A DNA stretch of 18,981 bases from Thermoleophilia bacterium. GTDB lineage: Bacteria > Actinomycetota > Thermoleophilia > Gaiellales > Gaiellaceae. The position numbers were made by a program, and so were the translations under genes. The stretch covers positions 1-18,981 of the forward strand of contig JAERMP010000007.1 in assembly GCA_016844515.1 (NCBI GenBank), read 5' to 3'. The stretch's first letter is position 1. Each line of letters starts with the position of its first letter. Below, piece after piece: positions 1 through 7,800 of the stretch. Under the pieces are notes generated by a model. It was not told the DNA's origin. It worked only from the letters and a program-made list of their open reading frames with translations, and made no database searches.

Positions 1-22
1 GAGCAGGCCTAGGACGCAGGGA

Positions 23-48
23 GGCCGCATACCAGAAGGTATGTGGCC
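23..48. repeat. Strong hairpin at window edge
   Basis: An 11-bp stem (23-33 with 38-48, one G-T wobble) closes an AGAA loop; the arms read GGCCGCATACC and GGTATGTGGCC. No T-run follows on either strand, so it is not a classical intrinsic terminator, but it could end a transcript entering from the left of the window. No gene can be called in 1-328; short ORFs there have no ribosome site and no recognisable protein. Confidence 0.5.
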
Positions 49-160
49 GACTGAGGACGACGGCATGCGCTGTGTTCGCAGCCGCGCGAAGGGGTGGCGA
101 ACTTCCCGGAGAGACCACTACACCCACCCAACGATCGCAACTCCGCAAGCGTCGGTCGGA

Positions 161-274
161 GCCCTTGTAACAAGTTGTAACTTGCACACATGCTCCACAG
201 ACCACCCGGCCGCATGGCTTGACCAAGCCATGTTCGGCGTGATGGATGAGCTAGTTACAAGTTGTTACAAGGGC
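161..274. promoter_or_regulatory. Inverted repeat of four TTGTAAC heptads
   Basis: Arms 161-184 and 251-274 are reverse complements over 24 bp with two mismatches. Each arm holds the heptad twice with exact 10-bp spacing (165-171 and 175-181; GTTACAA at 254-260 and 264-270). This can also be read as GTAAC-N5-GTAAC, the tandem half-site layout known for OmpR/PhoB-family response regulators (family knowledge). A 9-bp direct repeat GTCGGTCGG lies just outside both arms (151-159 and 280-288). It is 55 bp upstream of the start at 329, so an operator for that gene is the simplest reading. A small mobile element remnant is the alternative. Confidence 0.6.
213..232. repeat. Perfect 8-bp hairpin inside the inverted repeat
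   Basis: CATGGCTT and AAGCCATG flank a GACC loop. The hairpin lies between the two TTGTAAC arms, about 5 bp off their common centre, so the whole 161-274 segment can fold as a nested cruciform or act as a further binding palindrome. Function is unknown. Confidence 0.5.
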
Positions 275-328
275 ATTTCGTCGGTCGGGCGAGGACGTCC
301 GATGACTTCGCGGCTCTATGGTTGACCC

Positions 329-1441
329 GTGATTGCGACGCCACCACTCCCGCCGCCGGCGATCGAACAGCCGGCACCGCACCAGGTGTCCTACGGGATC
401 GTGACCGGGTATGCCGCGCGCGGCACGGTCAGGGTGATCGTCTCGGCGAACGGCCGGAGGCTGTCGTCGAAGCCGCTACGAGGCAAACGCTTCTCGCTTC
501 GCGTTTCGCTTCCCAGCGGCGACATCTCTGTACGGGTGACGACGGTGGCCCGTGACGGCCGGCGGTCATCGCGCGTCGTCGAGGAGGTCTTCGGCCTCCC
601 GGCGGGGTCGCGTCCGCGCATCGTAAGCTCCCGGCAGGATCCCGTCTTGGCGCGGAAGCTCCGACGGGTTGCACGCGACTACTCGGGCACGGCCGGTGTC
701 TACGTCCAGAGCCTAACCGGCGGCGCTGGAGCAGCCTGGAACGCGAAGGCCCAGTTTCCTGCGGCGTCGACGCTCAAGCTCGCCATTGCTGCGGCTGTGC
801 TCGCAGAGCACCCTGGCGTCCCAGCGCCCGGCTCGAGCGTCTACCGGCTCATGCACTCGATGATCACGCGGTCGGACAACGCCTCTGCAAACGCGCTCGA
901 AGTCTGGCTTGCTGGATCGACGAGCGCAGGCTCGCATCGTGTCAACTCGCTGATGCGCTCGATCGGCCTCGTCGACTCGGAGATGTACGGGGGATACGAG
1001 CTGCGCACACTCGCCGCCAGGATCCCCGTCCGGGTCGACCAGCAGCCGGCCTTTGGCTTCGGCAAGCACACCAGCGCCTTCGACATGGCTTCGTTGCTCA
1101 GAGCCGTCTGGCTCGGGTCGGGCTCCCTGGGCCCGCTGCGCGCGGCGCAGCCTGGCTTCACGGCCGCGGACGGACGCTATCTCCTCTGGCTTCTCGCCCA
1201 CGTCAGCGACGCCCCGAAGCTCGATCGAGTGCGCGAGGGCAGCCCTGGAGTCGTCGTCCTGCACAAGGCCGGCTGGGTCAACACGGCGAGGCACGACGCA
1301 GGTCTCGTCTTCTGGCGAGGCGGCGTCTTCGTGGCGGGCGTGATGACGTGGAGCTCTTGGGGAGCGGGAGCCTCGTCGGATCGACTCGCCGGGAAGGTCG
1401 CCGCCTTGACGCTCGAGCGGCTTCGCCGGACCGAGGGATAA
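329..1441 (+). CDS. Class A beta-lactamase-like serine hydrolase with N-terminal Ig-like domain
   Basis: A 370-aa protein. Residues about 20-90 form a beta-rich segment resembling a small Ig-like domain. Residues about 105-365 carry the penicillin-recognising fold: S147-T-L-K150 (SxxK nucleophile motif), S182-D-N184 (SDN) and K313-A-G (KTG equivalent). Family members are class A beta-lactamases or cell-wall serine hydrolases; resistance cannot be inferred. The KTG box reads KAG and no clear Glu166-type omega loop is seen, so a non-lactamase role is plausible. The GTG start is forced because an in-frame stop lies two codons upstream. No Shine-Dalgarno is visible; TATGGT at 317-322 lies 6 nt before the start, suggesting a leaderless mRNA. 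No signal peptide is visible, which is odd for this fold. Confidence 0.85.
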   Translation: MIATPPLPPPAIEQPAPHQVSYGIVTGYAARGTVRVIVSANGRRLSSKPLRGKRFSLRVSLPSGDISVRVTTVARDGRRSSRVVEEVFGLPAGSRPRIVSSRQDPVLARKLRRVARDYSGTAGVYVQSLTGGAGAAWNAKAQFPAASTLKLAIAAAVLAEHPGVPAPGSSVYRLMHSMITRSDNASANALEVWLAGSTSAGSHRVNSLMRSIGLVDSEMYGGYELRTLAARIPVRVDQQPAFGFGKHTSAFDMASLLRAVWLGSGSLGPLRAAQPGFTAADGRYLLWLLAHVSDAPKLDRVREGSPGVVVLHKAGWVNTARHDAGLVFWRGGVFVAGVMTWSSWGAGASSDRLAGKVAALTLERLRRTEG

Positions 1442-1515
1442 CGGCTCGACGCAGACTGCTACGTGACCGGTACAGTTTCTGAACCACCTACGGCAAACGT
1501 ACGAAAGCGAGAACC

Positions 1516-3816
1516 GTGACCGAGACCCCAGTTCGCCTGTTGCTCATCCCCCTCGAGGACCTCGTCGTCTTCCCGAACATGAACGTCACTCTCACCGTCG
1601 ACGTCGGCGACGAGGAGCGTGTGCTGCTCGTGCCCAAGCACGACGGCGGGTACGCGAAGGTCGGAACGGTCGCCGAGGTGACCGATCGGATCGAGCTCCC
1701 CGGCGGGGGCCTTGCAGTTGCCCTCAACGGATTGCACCGCGCAATTGCGGGCGCCGCAGCGACGGACGCTCAAGGGCGGTTGTTCATCGATGTCGAGGAA
1801 CGCCCCGACGAGGAGTCCAAGGACGGGGGAATCCGCGAGCTCGAGCGCGAGTACCGCGCCGTGGTCGAGGAGATCCTCGAGCTCCGCGGCGACGACGGGC
1901 GCATCGCTGCCTTCGTGCGCTCGATCACCGGGCCCGGCGCGCTCGCCGATACCTCCGGCTACTCCCCCGATCTCACCTTCGAGCAGAAGATCCAGCTGCT
2001 CGAGACCGTCGACGTCCGTGAACGCCTCGAGCTCGCCCTGGAGCTCCAGCGCGAGCGGCTCGCGCTGATGCAGATACGCAGGCGGATCCAGGAGAACGTC
2101 GAGTCCGGCGTCGAAAAGCAGCAACGCGAATACATCCTCCGCCGGCAGCTCGACTCGATCCGCAAGGAGCTCGGCGAGGACGAGGCGTCTGTCGTCGAGG
2201 AGTACCGGACGAAGATTGCCGAGGCCGGGATGCCCGAGAACGTTCGCGAGCAGGCCGACCGGGAGCTTTCGCGGCTGGAGCGCATGGGCGATCAGACGCC
2301 CGAAGCGACCGTGATCCGTAACTACCTCGACTGGCTGCTCGCAGTTCCGTGGAACAAGCGATCGGAGGAGCGACTCGATCCCAAGTACACGCGCGAGGTG
2401 CTGGACGCCGACCACGCGGGACTCGACGATGTGAAGGATCGCATCGTCGAGTACATCGCGGTGGCGAAGCTCCGCAAGGAGCGCGGCATCGCGGAGGACA
2501 GGCGCTCCGGCGCAATTCTCACCCTCATCGGCCCGCCGGGGACGGGCAAGACCTCGATCGGCGAGTCGATCGCGCGGGCGACCGGGCGGGAGTTCGTCCG
2601 CATGTCGCTCGGCGGGATCCGCGACGAGGCGGAGATCCGCGGACATCGGCGCACCTACATCGGCGCGCTTCCGGGCCGGCTCGTCCGCGCCCTTCGCGAC
2701 GCGGGGACGATGAACCCGGTGATCATGCTCGACGAGGTCGACAAAGTCGGCGCCGACTGGCGCGGCGATCCCTCGTCGGCGCTTCTCGAGGTGCTCGACC
2801 CCGCGCAGAACCACTCGTTCCGAGACCACTATCTCGATGTCGAGCTCGACCTCTCCGAGATCGTCTTCATCGCCACGGGGAACATGGCCGAGACGATTCC
2901 CGGGGCGCTTCTCGACCGGATGGAGGTGATCCGTTTCGACGGGTACACGACGGACGAGAAGGTCGCGATCGCGCGCGACTACCTGTGGCCGCGCCAGCGC
3001 GAGCGAAACGGCCTCAAGGAGGACGAGGTCTCGATCTCGGCCGAGGCGATCGAGCTCGTCGTGACCGAGTACACGCGCGAAGCCGGCGTTCGTCAGCTCG
3101 AGCGCGAGCTCGGGACGGTGCTGCGCAAGACCGCGACGAAGATCGCGTCGGAGGAGGCCGAAGCGCCGGTCGACGTCGACGCGGCCGCGGTGCGAGACGC
3201 GCTCGGCCGCCAGAAGGTGTTTCGCGAGACGGCGGAGCGCACGGCTGTGCCCGGTGTCGCGACCGGCCTCGCCGCGACGGCCACGGGCGGGGACGTTCTC
3301 TTCATCGAGGCGACGTCGCACAAGGACGGCGACAAGCTGGTGCTGACGGGACAGCTCGGCGACGTCATGAAGGAGTCGGCGCAGATCGCGATCTCCGCGG
3401 TGCGCGCGCTGGCGACGCAACTCGGGATCGACGAGGACGCGTTCGAGGGCCGTGCGTTCCACTTGCACGTTCCCGCGGGCGCGATCCCCAAGGACGGTCC
3501 GAGCGCCGGCATCACGATGGCGACCGCGATCGCGTCCCTTCTCACCGACCGCCCCGTCAAGCACACGGTTGGCATGACCGGCGAGATCACGCTCCAAGGG
3601 CGTGTTCTGCCGATCGGCGGGCTGAAGCAGAAGGTGCTCGCGGCACACGCAGCCGGGATCACCGACGTGATCATTCCGGAGCGAAACCGCGCCGACCTGG
3701 CCGACATCCCGGAGAACGTCATGAACGACGTCACGTTCCACCCGGTGATGTCGATCGCCGAGGTGCTCGGTCTGGCTCTCGAGGAGCAGTCGGTGCAGTC
3801 GAGTGTCTCGGTGTAA
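1516..3816 (+). CDS. lon: ATP-dependent protease Lon (La)
   Basis: A 766-aa hexameric AAA+ protease that degrades damaged and regulatory proteins in the cytoplasm. Order of domains: N-terminal substrate-binding domain (about 5-195, opening with the typical LLLIPLEDLVVFP), coiled helical linker, AAA+ module with Walker A GPPGTGKT (339-346) and Walker B VIMLDE (402-407), and C-terminal protease. The catalytic dyad is Ser663 in PKDGPSAG and Lys706 in GGLKQK, 43 residues apart as in E. coli Lon. Length is normal for the family. The GTG start follows a weak purine stretch (gaaagcgag) and is supported by the conserved N-terminus. A possible -10 (TACAGT, 1471-1476) lies upstream; no HspR-type inverted repeat was found. 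The last 14 nt overlap the next gene. Confidence 0.97.
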   Translation: MTETPVRLLLIPLEDLVVFPNMNVTLTVDVGDEERVLLVPKHDGGYAKVGTVAEVTDRIELPGGGLAVALNGLHRAIAGAAATDAQGRLFIDVEERPDEESKDGGIRELEREYRAVVEEILELRGDDGRIAAFVRSITGPGALADTSGYSPDLTFEQKIQLLETVDVRERLELALELQRERLALMQIRRRIQENVESGVEKQQREYILRRQLDSIRKELGEDEASVVEEYRTKIAEAGMPENVREQADRELSRLERMGDQTPEATVIRNYLDWLLAVPWNKRSEERLDPKYTREVLDADHAGLDDVKDRIVEYIAVAKLRKERGIAEDRRSGAILTLIGPPGTGKTSIGESIARATGREFVRMSLGGIRDEAEIRGHRRTYIGALPGRLVRALRDAGTMNPVIMLDEVDKVGADWRGDPSSALLEVLDPAQNHSFRDHYLDVELDLSEIVFIATGNMAETIPGALLDRMEVIRFDGYTTDEKVAIARDYLWPRQRERNGLKEDEVSISAEAIELVVTEYTREAGVRQLERELGTVLRKTATKIASEEAEAPVDVDAAAVRDALGRQKVFRETAERTAVPGVATGLAATATGGDVLFIEATSHKDGDKLVLTGQLGDVMKESAQIAISAVRALATQLGIDEDAFEGRAFHLHVPAGAIPKDGPSAGITMATAIASLLTDRPVKHTVGMTGEITLQGRVLPIGGLKQKVLAAHAAGITDVIIPERNRADLADIPENVMNDVTFHPVMSIAEVLGLALEEQSVQSSVSV

Positions 3817-4117
3817 GCACGGAAGCCCGGTTCCCGAGGATGTGCGCCGCGCGGCGCACCTCCTCGAGCGGCGCTACGCCGTGTCGATCCTGTACGCCTC
3901 GTACCACGGGTGCACACGCTTCGGGGAGTTTCGCCAGGCACTCGGCACGATCCCACCGGGCACGCTCGCCCAGCGCCTCACGGAGCTCGAGAGTGCCGGA
4001 GTGCTTCGCAGGGAGGTGCGAGACGCCCGTCCGCCGCTCGTCGAGTACGTCCTGACGGGCGACGGCCTGCGGCTCCGCGCCGTCGTCGATGCGCTCGCAG
4101 CCTGGGCGCGCGGCTGA
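3803..4117 (+). CDS. HxlR-family winged-helix transcriptional regulator
   Basis: A 104-aa DNA-binding protein. The family pattern is complete: an N-terminal cysteine (Cys4 in MSRCKHG), a central RFGEFRQAL helix, the recognition region GTIPPGTLAQRLTELE, the wing (LRREV) and the signature PPLVEYVLTGDG, ending in a dimer helix. Several family members (HypR, YodB, QorR) sense electrophiles or disulfide stress through this N-terminal Cys; redox sensing here is inference. The GTG start is chosen because it includes the conserved Cys, and it overlaps the end of lon by 14 nt in another frame, implying co-transcription and translational coupling. A palindrome at 4229-4243 over the next promoter is a plausible target. 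Confidence 0.9.
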   Translation: MSRCKHGSPVPEDVRRAAHLLERRYAVSILYASYHGCTRFGEFRQALGTIPPGTLAQRLTELESAGVLRREVRDARPPLVEYVLTGDGLRLRAVVDALAAWARG

Positions 4118-4125
4118 ATTGTGCG

Positions 4126-4200
4126 CGAGACCGGAATCCGCTCACGCGGATGCCGGTCGCGCGAAGATCCCTGAAGGCGGCCGCGTCGCGGCCGCGGCGC
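4126..4200 (+). repeat. Double-hairpin repeat, copy 1
   Basis: About 75 nt starting 8 nt after the HxlR stop. Hairpin 1 pairs 4129-4141 with 4146-4158 (13 bp, one mismatch, 4-nt loop). Hairpin 2 is GCGGCCGC twice around a GTC loop. It matches copy 2 at 4717-4790 with roughly 85 percent identity by eye. There is no T-run, so it looks like a REP-type dispersed element or a Rho-dependent 3' end. Confidence 0.75.
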
Positions 4201-4223
4201 TCGTGTCTCCGTTGAGCTCTCTG

Positions 4224-4243
4224 TAATACTTCACAAAGTGAAG
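4224..4243 (+). promoter_or_regulatory. Leaderless promoter with overlapping palindromic operator
   Basis: TAATAC at 4224-4229 is a good -10 hexamer 8 nt before the GTG start at 4238, which places transcription initiation at or next to the start codon. A perfect palindrome CTTCAC-AAA-GTGAAG (4229-4243) covers the end of the -10, the expected initiation site and the first two codons. A protein bound here would block RNA polymerase. The HxlR regulator encoded just upstream is the obvious candidate; this link is inferred from position only. Confidence 0.6.
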
Positions 4244-4735
4244 CGACGGAAGCAGCGGCTCGCGGATCCGTATCGAGATCTCGAGGTCATCGACTCTCGC
4301 GCGCCACGCTTCAACCAGGTGGTCGTCGGCGTGCTCGCGGCCAGCGCCGTCCTCACCGGCTGGTGGTGGCTGCTCGCGCTGCTCGCCATCCAGCTCGTCG
4401 TGGGGCTCACCTTCGGGCGACGATACTGCCTGCCGTGCCTCGCGTACTTCGAGCTTGTTCAGCCGGCGCTCGGGGAGGGGCCGCTGGAGGACTCGCGGCC
4501 TCCCCGCTTCGCGAACGTGGTAGGCGCGGCGTTTCTGACAGTCGCGTCCGTGTCGTACCTCGCCGGTGCCGAGGTGCTCGGAGCAGTGCTCGGCGGACTC
4601 GTCGCCGTCTTGGCCCTGCTCGCGGCGGCGACAGGTTTCTGCGCTGGATGCGAGGCATACAAGCTGGGATACCTCCTGACGGGGCGGCGCTTCGTTTCCT
4701 GCCCGATCCCCTGGCGCAAGACCGGAATCGGCTAG
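4238..4735 (+). CDS. DUF4395 integral membrane protein with two CxxC motifs
   Basis: A 165-aa protein with about four membrane helices (roughly 28-56 and 95-130). Its two halves resemble each other: DSRAPRF (18-24) then helices then C63-L-P-C66, and DSRPPRF (84-90) then helices then C134-A-G-C137; a fifth cysteine is Cys154. The paired CxxC motifs and DxRxPRF signature fit DUF4395, whose biochemical role is unknown; a redox or thiol-exchange function in the membrane is inference. No Shine-Dalgarno is seen and the start lies right after a -10 box, so it is probably leaderless. The last five codons and the stop fall inside copy 2 of a dispersed repeat, so the C-terminus may have been created or replaced by it. 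Confidence 0.85.
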   Translation: MKRRKQRLADPYRDLEVIDSRAPRFNQVVVGVLAASAVLTGWWWLLALLAIQLVVGLTFGRRYCLPCLAYFELVQPALGEGPLEDSRPPRFANVVGAAFLTVASVSYLAGAEVLGAVLGGLVAVLALLAAATGFCAGCEAYKLGYLLTGRRFVSCPIPWRKTGIG

Positions 4736-4790
4736 CGCGGATTCCGGTCACGCAAGAATCCTGAAGGCGTCCGCTTCGCGGCCGCGGCGC
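4717..4790 (+). repeat. Double-hairpin repeat, copy 2
   Basis: Second copy of the 4126-4200 element. Hairpin 1 pairs 4720-4732 with 4737-4749 (13 bp, one mismatch at a different position from copy 1, 4-nt loop); hairpin 2 retains GCGTCCGC / GCGGCCGC around TTC. The left arm encodes the last residues of the DUF4395 protein and its TAG stop is in the loop. The stem is kept while bases vary, which points to selection on structure. Confidence 0.75.
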
Positions 4791-4829
4791 GCCTATTCAC
4801 AGCGAGCCTCTAGTGTGCGCCCGAGCGCG

Positions 4830-4851
4830 CTTAACAATCACGTCTTAACAA
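4830..4851. repeat. Direct repeat CTTAACAA
   Basis: CTTAACAA occurs at 4830-4837 and 4844-4851, a 14-bp period, in the 144-bp gap before the GGDEF-EAL gene. It is the most AT-rich spot of the gap and could be a regulator site for that promoter; nothing in the sequence names the factor. Confidence 0.3.
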
Positions 4852-4879
4852 GTACGCGGAGCGTGCCGATAGGCATTCG

Positions 4880-7800
4880 GTGAGCATTGCGCGCCCAGAT
4901 CGCGCGTTCTTCCTCATTGCCGCCGCGTTCGCCTTGGCGTACGTGTCGCTGCCTCGCGACACGGCGTACTACAACCGCTGGTATCAGCTCTTTCCGATCG
5001 CCGCTGTCGGGGCGACGCTTCTCGGCGTCGCGATCAACCGGCCTAGGTCGAAGCTGCCGTGGTACCTCGTCGCTGTCAGCGGCCTGTGTGCGGTCGCCGC
5101 CGACGCCGTCTACGCCGTCGAGCTCGAGCAAGGAGGTGACATCCCGTTCCCCTCCACGGCCGACTTCCTGGCGCTCGGTTCGTACGTCGTCCTTGCAGCC
5201 GCGCTGCTCGTGATGATCCGCAAGCAGGCGCCGGGGCGCGACTGGCCCAGCCTCATCGACGCCGGCATCGTCACCGTGGGCGTCGCCATCGTCGGCTGGA
5301 CGTTCCTGGTGCAGCCGCGGCTCATGGAGGACTCGAGCGCGCTCGAGACTGCAACCGCCCTTGCGTTCCCGGTGATGGACGTGCTGCTCGTCTCGCTGGC
5401 CGCACGCATGGTGCTGGGGCCCGGGCTGCGCTCTCCTGCCTTCGCGATGGTCACCACGGCGCTTGTGTTCCAACTCGTCGCCGACGTTCTCTACGGGCTC
5501 GGCTCGCTCCACAACTGGTATCGCGTGGGCGACCCCGTCGACCTCCTGTTCGTGCTGGGAGCTGTGCTCTGGGGCACCGCTGCGCTTCACCCGTCGATGG
5601 TCGAGCTCACGGAGCCGAACCCCGATCCGGAGCAGCGGCTCAGTGGAAAGAGGCTTGCCGTCTTGTCGGCCGCCACGCTCATGGCTCCCGCGATGCTCGG
5701 GGTTGTTGCCCTCAGAGCAGGAAGCAGTGAGCTGCTCGTCATCGTCGGCGCAGCGACGACGCTGTCGGCGCTCGTCATCGTCCGACTCGCCGGGCTCGTC
5801 GCACGCCACGAGCGCTCCGAGCGCCGCGAGCACGCTCTCGGCACCGCTGCCGCGGCCCTCGTCGCTGCCTGGACCCCAAAAGACATCTACAAGGTCGCGG
5901 TCGATTCCGCGCTCGAGATCGTGGCCTCGGAGGAAGCAACCGTCGGTCTTACCATCGGAGCCGAGGACGACTTTAAAGTCATGGCTGCAGCCGGCCCGCG
6001 GGCGGCGCGCATGCTCCAGTTCCATCCGGGCGAGCTCTCGGGCGAGGCGGTCACGACGCTCGCTTCAGCGCGCCAGAAGGGTGGCCCACGCACGGTGCGG
6101 ATTGTCACCGAGAAGGCCGAATGGACAATCGTCCGCCTATCCGTACAGGGCGAGCTGCGCGGCGCTCTCGTGTTTCACGCGCATGACCGGTTGTCGAGGC
6201 GCGCGCGTGAGGGTGTCGAGACGCTTGCGGCTCAGGTCGCACTCGCGCTCGAGGGGGCGACGCTCGCCGAGGACCTCCACGAGCGCCAGAGCGCCGAGCG
6301 CTTCCGCTCGCTCGTGCAGAACTCGAGCGACGTCATCGCCTTGCTCTCGCCGGATCTCACGATTCGGTACCACACGCCCTCCGTCGAGCGCGTGCTCGGA
6401 TACAGGAAGGACGAGCTGGTCGGTGCGAGACTGACCGAGCTCCTCGAGCCCGACGACGCAAAGCGTCTCCGCGGCTTCTTTGCAAAGGTGTGCGGCCTTC
6501 CAGGCACGCCGTTGCCGCGGGACCTGCCGCTCCGTCGCAAGGACGGGACGATCTGTCAGCTCGAGAGCGTGTTCAACAACCTGCTCGACGAATCGAACGT
6601 CGCAGGCGTCGTGGTCACGGCCCGCGACGTCACCGAACGGCGAGCGCTCGAGGATCAGCTCGCTCACCAGGCTTTTCACGACTCGCTCACCGGGCTCGCG
6701 AACCGCTCGCTGTTCTCGGACCGTGTCGAGCGTGCGCTCAGTCGCGGGGTTCGGCGGCAGAACCTCTTCGCTGTCCTCTTCATCGACCTCGACGACTTCA
6801 AGACCGTCAACGACAGCCTCGGACATGCGGCGGGCGACGAGCTTCTCGTCACCGTCGCGCGGCGCATCGAGTCGTGTCTGCGCCCTGAGGACACCTGCGC
6901 GCGACTCGGGGGAGACGAGTTCGCAGTCATGATCGAGAACATCTCCGCGCCCGCTGGCGCGGAGACCGTTGCTCGGAGGGTGCTCGGCGCGATGGCTGAG
7001 CCGCTTTCGATTCTCGGATCGGAGGTGACGGTACAAGGGAGCATCGGGATCGCACTCGGAACGGGCGAGCAGACCACCAGCGAAATCCTGCGTAGCGCCG
7101 ATCTGGCGATGTACCGCGCCAAGGGCGATGGGAAGGGACGGTACGCGCGCTACGAGCCGTCGATGCACGAAGGCGTGCTCGAGCGTCTGACGCTCAAGGC
7201 CGATCTCCAGCGGGCCGTTGTCGCCGAGGAGTTCGACGTCCACTACCAACCGATCGTCGCGCTGCAGTCGGGTGCTATCGCCGGTGTCGAAGCGCTTGTG
7301 CGGTGGCGACATCCGACGCGCGGTCTCGTGCTGCCGGGTGAGTTCATCGGCCTCGCCGAAGAGACGGGGCTCATCCTTCCGCTCGGACGGCTCGTTCTCC
7401 ACCGAGCGTGCGAGCAGGTTGCACACTGGAGAAGCGCCGGGCACGTGAACCTCGGCGTGAGCGTGAACGTCTCGGCGAAGCAGCTCTCCAGCAGGCTCTT
7501 GCCCTCAGAAGTCACCGCCGCACTCAGCGAGTCCTCGCTCGATCCTTCCGCTCTGACTCTCGAGATAACGGAGAGCGTGCTCGTCGACAGTCAGGTCGTC
7601 ATCGGTCGCCTCGAAGAGCTCAGGGCGCTCGGCGTGCGGATCGCGATCGACGACTTCGGAATGGGGTACTCGTCGCTCAACTACCTCCGCCGCTTCCCGG
7701 TCGACACACTCAAGATCGCGAAGGCGTTCGTCGACGAGCTCGGTTCGAGCCCCGAACAGGAGCGGCTGGTCGCGGCGATCCTCCGGCTCGGCTCCACCCT

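Noticed and set aside
9..325. Short ORFs at the left edge
   Set aside because: No ribosome sites, no recognisable protein, and they cross the inverted-repeat element.
1459..3741. 760-codon open frame antisense to lon
   Set aside because: Lon on the plus strand is unmistakable; long antisense frames are expected in GC-rich genes and the translation shows low-complexity Arg/Asp/Leu composition.
2349..4055. 568-codon frame overlapping lon and the HxlR gene
   Set aside because: Arg-rich shadow of lon in another frame with no domain.
4837..6025. 395-codon minus-strand frame
   Set aside because: Shadow of the GGDEF-EAL gene, His/Arg/Asp-rich without motifs.
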